Origin: Candidatus Gastranaerophilales bacterium
Lineage (GTDB): Bacteria > Cyanobacteriota > Vampirovibrionia > Gastranaerophilales > Gastranaerophilaceae
Assembly (NCBI GenBank): GCA_947630045.1
Contig: CANRGC010000014.1
Location: 1 to 48,554, forward strand
DNA length: 48,554 nucleotides
Direction of reading: 5' to 3'
This document shows, in pieces, positions 34,703 through 42,940 of this stretch. The translations under genes were made by a program, and so were the position numbers. The first letter of the stretch is position 1; each line of letters starts with the position of its first letter. The notes beneath the pieces were generated by a model. It searched no databases and was not told where the DNA came from. It was given only the letters and a program-made list of their open reading frames with translations.

Positions 34703-36361
34703 CTATTCGGTTACGGCACCATAGTTAGCGCCTGAAACCGTTTTCATATATTTTGTAAGATAACCTTTTTCGACTTGTTTTGTTTTTATTACATAATTTT
34801 CACGGCGTTTTTTCAGAGTTTCCTCATCGACAAGAAGGTTGATTGCTCTTTCTTTTATGTTTATTTTAATTTTGTCACCGTCTTCAATTAACCCGATTAT
34901 GCCGCCGTCAACCGCCTCAGGACAGATATGACCGATGCAAAGCCCTCTTGTTCCGCCTGAAAACCTTCCGTCAGTAATAAGAGCGCATTTTTTGCCAAGC
35001 CCTTTTCCGACAAGCAAAGAGGTTGGAGCAAGCATTTCTCTCATGCCGGGGCCGCCTTTAGGTCCTTCATAACGAATAACAACAACATCGCCCGCCTTTA
35101 CATCGTCATCTTCAATTCCTTTCATGGCGTCTTCTTCTCTGTCGTAACACTTTGCAACCCCTTCAAACTCAAAACATTCTTCCGCAACGCCTGAAATTTT
35201 AACAACGGCACCCTGTTCGGCAAGGTTTCCATGCAAAATTGCAAGCCCCGGATTTTTTGTAATCGGGTTATCAAAAGGCTTAATTACGTTATTATCAACC
35301 CATGCTGAATTTGCTATTTCTTCAATTGTTTTTCCTTCAACATTTTTAGTGTTTTTAAGTTCGGGAGTTTTGCCCCAGAGGGTTTTTATTGCTCCTGAAA
35401 TTCCGCCCGCATTGTCAAAATCTGTCATTGTGGGAAGGGCAGAAGGGTCAAGTTTAATTAACTGGGGAATTTTAAAGCTTAATTCTTCAAAGTCTTTTAG
35501 TGAAAGGTCAATTCCCGCAGTGTTTGCAATTGCAAGAAGGTGTAATATTGAATTTGTGGAACCGCCGAGGGCAAGATCCATAACAATTGCATTTCTCATT
35601 GAATCTTTTGTAATTATGTCTTTCGGACAAATATTTTTTCTGACCAAATCAACCGAAATAAAGCCTGAATCAAAAGCTATTCTTCTTTTTTTGGAAGAAA
35701 CAGCCGAAGCCGTTGCACAGCCTTGAATTGAAAGACCCATAACTTCAGTCAGGCATGCAAGGGTGTTTGCGGTATATAAGCCTTGGCAAGCGCCCATTGT
35801 GGGGCATGCAAAATGTTCCATTTCATGAAGTTTGTTTTCTGATATTTCGCCCGCTCTGTATCTTCCTACCGCTTCTGACGAACCACGAATAAATGTAAGG
35901 GTTTCGCCTTTGCAATGCCCTTCAAGTGAAGGTCCCGCAGTTACAACAACGGTTGGAATGTTAAGCCTTAAGGCGCCCATAATCATTCCGGGGGTAATTT
36001 TATCGCAGTTGGTAAGCAATACAAGCCCGTCAAGCTGGTGTGCGCCCGCAACTGACTCTACACAGTCTGCAATTAAATCTCTGCTGGGCAAAGAATATCT
36101 CATGCCGGAATGTCCCATGGATATACCGTCACAAATTGCAGGGGTGCCGAAAATATATGCCTGACCGCCATTTGAATGTATGCCTTTTTCAATTTGTCTT
36201 TCCAAATCTCTCATTCCCATATGTCCGGGGACAAGGTCGCTAAAGCTTGAAGCAATGCCGATAAATGGTCTTTCAATTGTTTTGTCGGACAAACCGCCCG
36301 CATAAAGCAAGGCTCTGTGAGGAGCGTGTGCAATACCTTTTTTAATAGCGTCAGATTTCAT
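34703..36361 (-). CDS. ilvD: Dihydroxy-acid dehydratase
   Basis: IlvD dehydrates 2,3-dihydroxy-isovalerate and -methylvalerate in valine, leucine and isoleucine synthesis and needs an iron-sulfur cluster. At 552 residues it has usual length. The cluster cysteines appear in [10 protein letters not shown] and [16 protein letters not shown]. The C-terminal signature [19 protein letters not shown] is present. AGGGGG lies six bases before the ATG. No other ilv or leu gene is adjacent. Confidence 0.95.
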   Translation of the reverse strand: MKSDAIKKGIAHAPHRALLYAGGLSDKTIERPFIGIASSFSDLVPGHMGMRDLERQIEKGIHSNGGQAYIFGTPAICDGISMGHSGMRYSLPSRDLIADCVESVAGAHQLDGLVLLTNCDKITPGMIMGALRLNIPTVVVTAGPSLEGHCKGETLTFIRGSSEAVGRYRAGEISENKLHEMEHFACPTMGACQGLYTANTLACLTEVMGLSIQGCATASAVSSKKRRIAFDSGFISVDLVRKNICPKDIITKDSMRNAIVMDLALGGSTNSILHLLAIANTAGIDLSLKDFEELSFKIPQLIKLDPSALPTMTDFDNAGGISGAIKTLWGKTPELKNTKNVEGKTIEEIANSAWVDNNVIKPFDNPITKNPGLAILHGNLAEQGAVVKISGVAEECFEFEGVAKCYDREEDAMKGIEDDDVKAGDVVVIRYEGPKGGPGMREMLAPTSLLVGKGLGKKCALITDGRFSGGTRGLCIGHICPEAVDGGIIGLIEDGDKIKINIKERAINLLVDEETLKKRRENYVIKTKQVEKGYLTKYMKTVSGANYGAVTE

Positions 36362-36381
36362 ATAAACCCCCTTTTTTGCTT

Positions 36382-36387
36382 ATTATA
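36382..36387 (-). promoter_or_regulatory. -10 box of ilvD
   Basis: TATAAT on the minus strand, 20 bases before the ATG, giving a leader of about 15 bases with the Shine-Dalgarno. The remaining 150 bases up to the tRNA gene show no leader peptide or attenuator. Confidence 0.45.
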
Positions 36388-36552
36388 ATACAAACAAGGC
36401 TGAAGGCGAAAATTTTATAAAATTTAATTTTATTTTTAGGTTGTTTTTTTTTGCGTTTCTCAAACATTTTTAAGTCGGTTGCCTCAAGACTTGATTTTTA
36501 GTTTTCAGCGTTTAATAATTTAAGAGTGAAGCGAGTTTGCTTTATATGACAA

Positions 36553-36558
36553 TATAAT
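36553..36558 (+). promoter_or_regulatory. -10 box of the tRNA-fMet gene
   Basis: TATAAT 11 bases before the mature 5' end. No consensus -35. Confidence 0.45.
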
Positions 36559-36569
36559 ACGCAAGATGT

Positions 36570-36626
<57 letters not shown>

Positions 36627-36646
<20 letters not shown>

Positions 36647-37104
36647 ATTATTTATAAGGGTTTTGGCTTTTTAGTCAGACCCTTATTTTTATGAATTTGT
36701 GTAATATTGGAGACCCGTTGCGCTTTATTTTTAATACGGAGGATTTGAACCTTTAAATGTCTTCATTTACAAGCAAAGCTTGTAAAGTCCTCCTCCCGCA
36801 ACCAATTATTTATAAGGGTTTTGGCTTTTTAGTCAGACCCTTATTTTTATGAATTTGTGTAATATTGGAGACCCGTTGCGCTTTATTTTTAATACGGAGG
36901 ATTTGAACCTTTAAATGTCTTCATTTACAAGCAAAGCTTGTAAAGTCCTCCTCCCGCAACCAATTATTTATAAGGGTTTTGGCTTTTTAGTCAGACCCTT
37001 ATTTTTATGAATTTGTGTAATATTGGAGACCCGTTGCGCTTTATTTTTAATACGGAGGATTTGAACCTTTAAATGTCTTCATTTACAAGCAAAGCTTGTA
37101 AAGT
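36627..37104. repeat. 158-bp tandem repeat, three copies, starting in the tRNA-fMet 3' end
   Basis: Units are 36631-36788, 36789-36946 and 36947-37104, identical as far as I can read. Each begins with the last 16 bases of the tRNA (CCTCCTCCCGCAACCA). Each then holds a terminator hairpin, an inverted near-copy of the tRNA T-arm (36738-36751 in unit 1) and a TTTACAAGC-AAA-GCTTGTAAA palindrome. The tract is bounded by AAGT at both ends, consistent with duplication through 4-base microhomology. No ORF and no integrase are present. This explains most of the 800-base gap between ilvD and the acetyltransferase. Confidence 0.92.
36654..36690 (+). terminator. Terminator of tRNA-fMet, copied twice more
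   Basis: ATAAGGGT pairs with ACCCTTAT around an inner TGGCT/AGTCA stem, followed by TTTTT. Identical copies lie at 36812-36848 and 36970-37006 because of the tandem repeat. Confidence 0.8.
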
Positions 37105-37165
37105 TTCAAAGTGGTTTTTTAGGAAATTTTTGCAAATTTTTAACAAAACATGTTAATATCAAGCT

Positions 37166-37723
37166 ATGACATGTGAAAAAGAAAAAATGTTAAACGGTGA
37201 GCTTTATGACGCCAACAACGACAAGGCTTTAATTGAAGAAAGAATAAAGTGTAAGGCTCTTTGTTTCAAATATAACAACACGCCGCCTGATAAAACCAAA
37301 AAAAGAAAAGAATTAATCAAAAAAATCACGGGCAAAACAAAAGGTGAGTTTCTGATTGAACAGCCTTTTATGTGTGATTACGGCTATAACATTGAGCTTG
37401 GAGAAAATTTCTATTCAAACCATAATCTTATAATTCTTGATTGCGCCAAGGTAACTTTTGGCGACAACGTATTTATCGCCCCAAATTGCGCCTTTTATAC
37501 GGCGGGGCACCCTCTTGATTATGAAACAAGAAACAAGGGGCTTGAATATGCCAAACCCATTAAAGTGGGAAATAACGTTTGGATAGGCGGAAATGTCGTT
37601 ATATTGGGCGGGGTTACAATCGGAAATAATGTTGTCATAGGGGCAGGCTCCGTTGTTACAAAAGATATACCGGATAACTGTCTTGCATATGGTGTTCCCG
37701 CCAAAAAAATCAAAAATCTGTAA
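37166..37723 (+). CDS. Maltose/galactoside O-acetyltransferase-like hexapeptide enzyme
   Basis: 185-residue left-handed beta-helix acetyltransferase. The N-terminal Mac domain (KMLNGELYDANNDKALIEER) and hexapeptide coils (VWIGGNVVILGGVTIGNNV, VIGAGSVVTKDIPDN) are clear. The catalytic His is in YTAGHPLD. It transfers acetyl from acetyl-CoA to a sugar hydroxyl; the exact acceptor is unknown. The ATG follows the tandem repeat tract by 61 bases without a strong Shine-Dalgarno. Confidence 0.9.
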   Translation: MTCEKEKMLNGELYDANNDKALIEERIKCKALCFKYNNTPPDKTKKRKELIKKITGKTKGEFLIEQPFMCDYGYNIELGENFYSNHNLIILDCAKVTFGDNVFIAPNCAFYTAGHPLDYETRNKGLEYAKPIKVGNNVWIGGNVVILGGVTIGNNVVIGAGSVVTKDIPDNCLAYGVPAKKIKNL

Positions 37724-37799
37724 GTTTGTTTCTTTTTAAAGCTCAAAAATTTTATGACAAAAAATTGAATTCACGAGTTTTAACAAAAATAAGAGAGAA

Positions 37800-38534
37800 A
37801 TGAACGGAATTAATGCAATAAAAGGTAACTATCCGCAAAATTTTTGCGGCGCCAATATTGCAAAAAGATTTGCAAAAATGGGCGAAATAGGAGAAGGCGC
37901 AAGCATTGCCTGTGATTTTTTGGGCAAGGCAATAATTGTTCCTGCCGTTATTATGAGTGTGAGCAAAGAGCCGAAAGAAAAGAAAGAATTTTCCGCCTTT
38001 AAAAACCCTGTTGCCGCCGTAATTCAGCTTGCGCTTGAAGTTCCCGTATTAATAGGCGGTTCAAAAGTTGTGGAAAAACTTGCCGATAAAGGATATTTTG
38101 ACAAAGAAAATTCCGCTTTTACATATAACCAAAAGAAAATGCGGGAAAGTTTTGTTTCGCTTTTTAAAAAGCTTCAGCCTCAAAAGGAAGAATTTATTGA
38201 AAAAATTAATAAACAAGGATATTCAAAACATCTTGCGGAAGATTTTCACGAATTTATTAAAACGGTTGACCCTTCCGTCAGAAAAGAACTGGGGGCTTCG
38301 TTTAGAAAATTTGAAAACGCATATAAAAACCAATTTCATCTTAAAAACAGGCTTTGTTTTTTAACCGCTCTAATATTAACTCCGCTTTTATGCGGAATTG
38401 AAAACTATATTCACCCGAAAATAATGAACAAAGTTTATAAATATGAACATGACCATGAAAAAATCAAAACACACTCTCTTTTTCCAAGCATAAGTAAATT
38501 TGCGCTTGAAACAAAAATGAAGGGGGCAAGATGA
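37800..38534 (+). CDS. Hypothetical protein with N-terminal NFCG motif
   Basis: 244 residues. The N-terminus GNYPQNFCGANIAKR carries the aromatic-glycine motif shared with the genes at 1003, 2312 and 21194. Hydrophobic stretches near residues 45-60 and 75-90, and near 185-205, suggest membrane association. It overlaps the next gene by four bases (ATGA). The general layout resembles the 2312/3348 pair. Function unknown. Confidence 0.65.
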   Translation: MNGINAIKGNYPQNFCGANIAKRFAKMGEIGEGASIACDFLGKAIIVPAVIMSVSKEPKEKKEFSAFKNPVAAVIQLALEVPVLIGGSKVVEKLADKGYFDKENSAFTYNQKKMRESFVSLFKKLQPQKEEFIEKINKQGYSKHLAEDFHEFIKTVDPSVRKELGASFRKFENAYKNQFHLKNRLCFLTALILTPLLCGIENYIHPKIMNKVYKYEHDHEKIKTHSLFPSISKFALETKMKGAR

Positions 38535-38983
38535 AAATTCAAAAAATTGTATCAGATATAACAAATTCAAATTTTGTAAGAAACCATATAAGAAAAAGTT
38601 CGCTCAATTCTAAATTTCTTGCAAGGACACTTCTTATAACCAGCGTTTCAAAAGATGTATTTGCTTACGGATTAAGGGTTTTTAACACTTTAAGAAATGA
38701 TTCCATACCGCAAGACAAAAAAAATTATACCGCAAAAATGGATGCCGCCTCGGGAATTGCAACGGCAATAAGCCAAATAGGCGCAGGGTTTTTGGTTTCA
38801 AGCGAAAAGTTTCAAGATTTCTTTTCCAAAAAGCTGTTTTCCAAATTAAAGGGCAAAGACTTAAAAAATGCAAAAACCGCTTTCGGAGCGCTTTCAACTC
38901 TTATTCTTGCTTCTGTTTTTGCAAAAAGAATAGTAACCCCTTATATTGCATGTAAAATGTCCGGAGACAAAAATAAGGCATAG
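38531..38983 (+). CDS. Hypothetical protein, coupled partner
   Basis: 150-residue protein with modest hydrophobic stretches (residues about 70-90 and 120-135) and a basic N-terminus. Segments such as KDVFAYGLRVFNTLRNDSIPQDKK recall QDVTGTCIPRTYQSLNRNKEITHKK in the protein at 2312, which may point to a common family. Translationally coupled to the gene before it. Function unknown. Confidence 0.6.
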   Translation: MKIQKIVSDITNSNFVRNHIRKSSLNSKFLARTLLITSVSKDVFAYGLRVFNTLRNDSIPQDKKNYTAKMDAASGIATAISQIGAGFLVSSEKFQDFFSKKLFSKLKGKDLKNAKTAFGALSTLILASVFAKRIVTPYIACKMSGDKNKA

Positions 38984-39022
38984 AACCGTTAACGCCATTT
39001 TGATAACAGGGTAATTTTAGTT

Positions 39023-39934
39023 TTATTTTTCGTCTAAAACATCCTTTATTGCAGCGCTTATCGAATTATATTTCGGAACATATGAAGTATATTTTTTCAG
39101 TTTCAAATTTGAGCCGACTATAATATCCGGTTGGTTTGTCTTTTGATATTCAACGTTTAACAAATTTTCTTTACCTTTTATCTTAAGCGCACATCGAACA
39201 AAATCTTCCACGCTGATTGCCTCGCCGCTGCAGATATTTAAAGTTCCTTGTATGTCGGAATTTAAAAATTTGACAAACGCTTCTGCCGCATCTTTTGAAT
39301 AGATATAGTCCTTTTTTAAATGTCCCGTTTTAATGTTTACGGGCAAATTGTTTAAAATATTGTTTTGAACCATTCCAAACAACCTTGTTTTATCTTCTCC
39401 CCTTCCAAAAACGTAAAAAATTCTTCCCCAGCCAAAGCTTATTCCGTTTTGTTTACAATAATGTTCGGCGATTTCCCTTAATTTATTTTTACAAAAGGTA
39501 TATTCTGTTTTTTCGCAATCAAGTTCATCCGTTTCTAAAAGAGGGGTGTTTTTAAATTTATATTCAAAACATGTTCCCGCAAAAACGACTCTCTTGCCGC
39601 CATTTTCTTTAAAATGCCTTAAAAGACTAAGCCCCGCCTCAAGATAATCATAATTAAGTTCAGATTTTAAATAATCGCCCGTTGTATACCATGCCAGATT
39701 AAGAAGATAACAGGGTTTTATTTTTTCCATAGTCTTTTTAATAAATTCTTTATCAAAAAGGTCGCCTTGAATAAAATTAACGTCACCGAGAAAATCTTTT
39801 TTGTTTCTTCCGACACAAAAAACTTCAAAGCCTGAATTTAAAAGCGGCAAAATTGCTTCTTTTCCGATAAGTCCGGTTCCGCCGGTTAAGATAACTTTTT
39901 TATTCAAAAAGCTCATAGGCGCTGTCTCTTTCAT
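39023..39934 (-). CDS. NAD-dependent epimerase/dehydratase (extended SDR)
   Basis: 303-residue nucleotide-sugar enzyme. Rossmann motif GGTGLIG near the start, GDLFD, and the active-site pair Tyr-x3-Lys in YTFCKNK identify the extended SDR family. Product cannot be named. The upstream start (39934) overlaps the epimerase gene by 35 bases; an internal ATG at 39916 (MSFLNKKVILTGG) is equally plausible. It is co-transcribed with the 3,5-epimerase gene and presumably acts in the same surface-sugar pathway. Confidence 0.88.
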   Translation of the reverse strand: MKETAPMSFLNKKVILTGGTGLIGKEAILPLLNSGFEVFCVGRNKKDFLGDVNFIQGDLFDKEFIKKTMEKIKPCYLLNLAWYTTGDYLKSELNYDYLEAGLSLLRHFKENGGKRVVFAGTCFEYKFKNTPLLETDELDCEKTEYTFCKNKLREIAEHYCKQNGISFGWGRIFYVFGRGEDKTRLFGMVQNNILNNLPVNIKTGHLKKDYIYSKDAAEAFVKFLNSDIQGTLNICSGEAISVEDFVRCALKIKGKENLLNVEYQKTNQPDIIVGSNLKLKKYTSYVPKYNSISAAIKDVLDEK

Positions 39935-40430
39935 TAATTATTCTGTTATCGCACTTCGGCCAATCTATTTTAAATTTAGGGTCATTCCACCTTACACCCG
40001 AATAATATTCCTTCATATAAAATTCACCGAGTTGATAATAAATAATAGTGTTATCTTCAAGGGTTTGAAATCCGTGGGCAACACCTCGGGGAATATAGAC
40101 GGAATAGCCGTTTTCGGCTGATAATTCAAAAGAATTCCATTCTAAATATGTCGGGCTGTTTTTTCTTAAATCAAGCACAACATCATATGCCATGCCGCAA
40201 AAACAAGACACAATCTTTGTTTCGGGGTAAGGTTCTTTTTGATAATGCATTCCTCGCAACACTCCCTTTTTATAATTTTGAGAAATGTTGCATTGCTTGA
40301 TATCAAAATCAATTCCGTATTCTTTCAGCTCATTTTTACAGAATTGGCGTGCAAAAGAACCCCTTTCATCAACAAATTTTTCTTGTTTTAAAAGGTAAAC
40401 GCCGTCTATTTTTCCTTTAGTAATTATCAT
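39900..40430 (-). CDS. rfbC: dTDP-4-dehydrorhamnose 3,5-epimerase family protein
   Basis: 176-residue cupin of the RmlC family. Conserved parts are NISQNYKKGVLRGMHYQ (catalytic His), YDVVLDLRKNSPTYLEW, YSVYIPRGVAHGFQTLED and the C-terminal RWNDPKFKIDWP. These enzymes epimerise 4-keto-6-deoxy sugar nucleotides. rmlA, rmlB and rmlD are not in the window, so a related 3- or 5-epimerase is possible. The start is taken as ATG 40430 with GAGG upstream. Its promoter region holds the C13 tract at 40537-40549. Confidence 0.85.
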   Translation of the reverse strand: MIITKGKIDGVYLLKQEKFVDERGSFARQFCKNELKEYGIDFDIKQCNISQNYKKGVLRGMHYQKEPYPETKIVSCFCGMAYDVVLDLRKNSPTYLEWNSFELSAENGYSVYIPRGVAHGFQTLEDNTIIYYQLGEFYMKEYYSGVRWNDPKFKIDWPKCDNRIINERDSAYELFE

Positions 40431-40536
40431 CACCGAACCTCAAAACTAACTTTTGGGTCTTTTTCAATGATGACAAGCTTTTTAAGATTTTAATTCCTAA
40501 AAAACACCGGAATATATAGTTTTCCGCCTTCAAGTT

Positions 40537-40549
40537 CCCCCCCCCCCCC
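40537..40549. repeat. C13 homopolymer tract in a divergent promoter region
   Basis: Thirteen consecutive C residues in otherwise very AT-rich intergenic DNA between the rfbC-like gene (minus) and the glycosyltransferase unit (plus). On the minus strand the G13 run ends 18 bases before a TATATA -10 candidate (40513-40518), which places it at the -35 position. Tracts of this length slip during replication. The surrounding 40431-40684 holds no gene. Confidence 0.9.
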
Positions 40550-40634
40550 GAAAAATCAACGATTTAACCCTTTTAATTTAACACAATTTTTTTTAAAAGT
40601 AAATTTTTTAAATGCGCTTTTTAAAATTAGTTTG

Positions 40635-40663
40635 TTGACATCAAAGTTTATGTTGAATAGAAT
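40635..40663 (+). promoter_or_regulatory. Near-consensus sigma70 promoter of the glycosyltransferase unit
   Basis: TTGACA (40635-40640) and TAGAAT (40658-40663) are exactly 17 bp apart, the best promoter in the window. Transcription should start near 40670, just before an AGAGG ribosome binding site and a 38-codon ORF. Confidence 0.8.
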
Positions 40664-40684
40664 TGGTGAAAGAGGTTTTATTGT

Positions 40685-40801
40685 ATGGCAAAAGATTTAT
40701 CTTTATTTTTTGATTTTTCTTGCAAAAAAACAGAAATTTTTTCTTTATTTTTAAATAAAATTCCTCTCTTTTTAAATTTTTCAATGAAAGCGGGCGTTTA
40801 A
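40685..40801 (+). CDS. 38-residue Phe/Leu-rich small ORF upstream of the glycosyltransferase
   Basis: The short frame begins MAKDLSLFFDFSCKK and ends at a TAA one base before the glycosyltransferase ATG. AGAGG lies nine bases upstream of its ATG, directly after the strong promoter. Eight Phe and seven Leu residues in 38 make it hydrophobic. It could be a small membrane peptide or a leader peptide that couples translation to the next gene. No homology is claimed. Confidence 0.5.
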   Translation: MAKDLSLFFDFSCKKTEIFSLFLNKIPLFLNFSMKAGV

Positions 40802-40802
40802 G

Positions 40803-41816
40803 ATGACGCCTGTACTTTCAATTTGTATTTCTACATATAACAATTGCGAACATATTAATAACCACCTTCAAGAGTGGCTTAAATCCAAAAATCAAAATTT
40901 TGAAATAGTCGTTTCCGTTAACGGTTCGCCTGATAACACTTGGGAAGTTTTATCTCAAATTAAAGATGAAAGATTAAAACTTTATAAAAATGAAGAAAAT
41001 CTTGGAACTTTAAACGGACTTTACTGTTTTAAATATGCTAAAGGCAAGTATATTCTTGCTATGACCGATAAAGATAATCTTATAACAGATTATTTGGATA
41101 AAATTACCGACATTTTGGAAAAAACCGACTTTTCTGTTGCAAAGTTTCTGTTTGATTACAATTCAAGCAAAATCAAAGTTAAAAAAATGCCAAAAAGCAA
41201 AATTTTAAGAAAGTTTTGTTTTTGCGCAAATCATCCGTCAGGCTTTGTTTATAACAGAGAAATATTTTTCAAAAATGACATAACAAACAAGGTTTTAGAT
41301 TTTGACCCTATCATAAGGTCTTTTTTAACAGATTATATGTCAGCCTTAATGGCTCAATTCGGCTCTGTATATTATTTTAAAATTCCGTTCGTTACCGTTC
41401 ATTCTTCAAAAAGTCCTGCGATAAAAGTAAAAAAATCATTGACTTACAGCCACAAAGACGGAAATCTTTATTTCGAGCCTAAAAATCGTTTTTTGGTTTA
41501 TGAAGCAACTTTAAAGTTTCTTGAAAATATTAAAATTTCGCCTCTTGAAAGATTGTTTTTTATAAAACAAAAAGCGGAAGATTTATATTTTTTTAACACG
41601 GTTTTTTATAAAAATATCTTAAAAGACAGACCTCTTTGCGAATGGTACGGCATATCCGAAGAGTTTGCAAAATCTGAGCTTTCTAAAGATTATGGTGCGG
41701 TTTTGTTTCAAAATGTCTTGGAAAGCGATAAATTTAATTCTAAAATTGAAAAATTGTTTGCGCTTATAGGGTTGAAACATGCCGTTTTGAAATCAAAATT
41801 TAAACACAAAAATTAA
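40803..41816 (+). CDS. Glycosyltransferase family 2 protein
   Basis: 337 residues. The GT-A fold start is plain (LSICISTYNNCEHINNHL, FEIVVSVNGSPDNT, KNEENLGTLNGLYCFKYAKG). The metal-binding Asp motif reads TDKDN (about residue 80). The C-terminal half is longer than a minimal GT2 domain and has no membrane helix, so the enzyme is probably a cytoplasmic sugar transferase. Located next to the epimerase/SDR genes, it likely builds a surface glycan. Start codon follows the small ORF stop by one base. Confidence 0.88.
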   Translation: MTPVLSICISTYNNCEHINNHLQEWLKSKNQNFEIVVSVNGSPDNTWEVLSQIKDERLKLYKNEENLGTLNGLYCFKYAKGKYILAMTDKDNLITDYLDKITDILEKTDFSVAKFLFDYNSSKIKVKKMPKSKILRKFCFCANHPSGFVYNREIFFKNDITNKVLDFDPIIRSFLTDYMSALMAQFGSVYYFKIPFVTVHSSKSPAIKVKKSLTYSHKDGNLYFEPKNRFLVYEATLKFLENIKISPLERLFFIKQKAEDLYFFNTVFYKNILKDRPLCEWYGISEEFAKSELSKDYGAVLFQNVLESDKFNSKIEKLFALIGLKHAVLKSKFKHKN

Positions 41817-41900
41817 AAATGCTAAGAAATAAAAACCTTTTTTACCGGTTAATTAGTTTCTTTTAAAGATTTATAAACTTAAAACAGGAATTTTTAAAAA

Positions 41901-42833
41901 ATGTCAAAATATACAAAAGAGGAACTTTTAAGCCTTTATAACTCAGATTTAGACAAGCTTTTGGATCTTTCATCAAAGCTAATGACAAACAGAATTGAAT
42001 TTTGTTCTCTTGTTAACGCAAGAAACGGAAAATGTTCTCAAAACTGTAAATATTGCGCACAAAGTACCTATTACAGAACAGATATTGAAGAATATCCCCT
42101 GATTGACACAAAAGAGGTTATAAAAGCGGCAAAAGAAGCTAAAGAAAACGGCGCAACACGCTTTGCCGTGGTTACGTCAGGCAAATCACCCGACGAAGAA
42201 AACTTTGATAAAATTTTAGAATTTATTGACGAATTAAACAAAATTGACGGGATAAAAAGCTGCGCTTCAATCGGCATTTTAAATGAAACACAGGCTCAAA
42301 CCCTTGCAAAACACGGCTTAAAAAGATTTCACCACAACATAAACACTTCAAGCTCATATTATGGTGACATTTGCACCACGCATTCTTTTCAAGACAGAAT
42401 AAACACCTGTAAACTCGTTAAAAAATACGGAATGGAACTTTGCTGCGGAGTTATTTTGGGAATGGGCGAAAGTGTCGAACAAAGAGTTGAAATGGCACTT
42501 GAGCTTTCTGAAATCGAACCTGATTCCATTCCGATAAACATTTTAATGCCAATTCCAAAAACCCCTTTTGAAAATTACCATGACAAAATTGATGATGAAA
42601 ACGTTTTAAGAACGCTTGCCATATTTAAAATTGCAAACCCGAATTCCGTTTTAAGGTTTTGCGGCGGCAGAATGCGCATGAGCGAAGAAAATCAGGAGCT
42701 TGCGCTTAAAACTTGCGTTGAAGGAATTATGACGGGAAATTATCTTACCACAACGGGAAAAACCCCGAAAGAAGACCTTAAAACCGTTCAGAAGCTTAAT
42801 AAAGAGCTTATTTTGCCTTGTGAGATGAGCTAA
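41901..42833 (+). CDS. bioB: Biotin synthase
   Basis: BioB inserts sulfur into dethiobiotin by radical SAM chemistry. The 310-residue protein has the 4Fe-4S motif CSQNCKYCAQS, the partner segment FCSLVNARNGKC, the KRFHHNINTS segment and the C-terminal LRFCGGRMRM containing the Arg that contacts the 2Fe-2S cluster. No other bio gene is present and no BirA operator is recognised. A terminator-like hairpin follows. Confidence 0.94.
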   Translation: MSKYTKEELLSLYNSDLDKLLDLSSKLMTNRIEFCSLVNARNGKCSQNCKYCAQSTYYRTDIEEYPLIDTKEVIKAAKEAKENGATRFAVVTSGKSPDEENFDKILEFIDELNKIDGIKSCASIGILNETQAQTLAKHGLKRFHHNINTSSSYYGDICTTHSFQDRINTCKLVKKYGMELCCGVILGMGESVEQRVEMALELSEIEPDSIPINILMPIPKTPFENYHDKIDDENVLRTLAIFKIANPNSVLRFCGGRMRMSEENQELALKTCVEGIMTGNYLTTTGKTPKEDLKTVQKLNKELILPCEMS

Positions 42834-42845
42834 ACACTTTAAAAA

Positions 42846-42892
42846 AAGGCTTTATATCTGAATTTATTAAATTTTTATAAAGAAGCTTTTTA
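42846..42892 (+). terminator. Possible terminator of bioB
   Basis: GCTTTATA (42849-42856) can pair with TATAAAG (42876-42882) plus a bulge and AGCTTTTT, followed by a T-rich stretch. Confidence 0.4.
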
Positions 42893-42940
42893 AAAAATTT
42901 TTATTGTATACTATATGTGTAACAGTAAAAAAATAAGATT

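Noticed and set aside
36789-37104. Second and third tRNA genes in the tandem repeat
   Set aside because: Only the last 16 tRNA bases are repeated; no D arm or anticodon arm is present.
41817-41900. Terminator after the glycosyltransferase
   Set aside because: The AACC/GGTT and AAGAAA/TTTCTT pairings are short and interrupted, so I did not call it.
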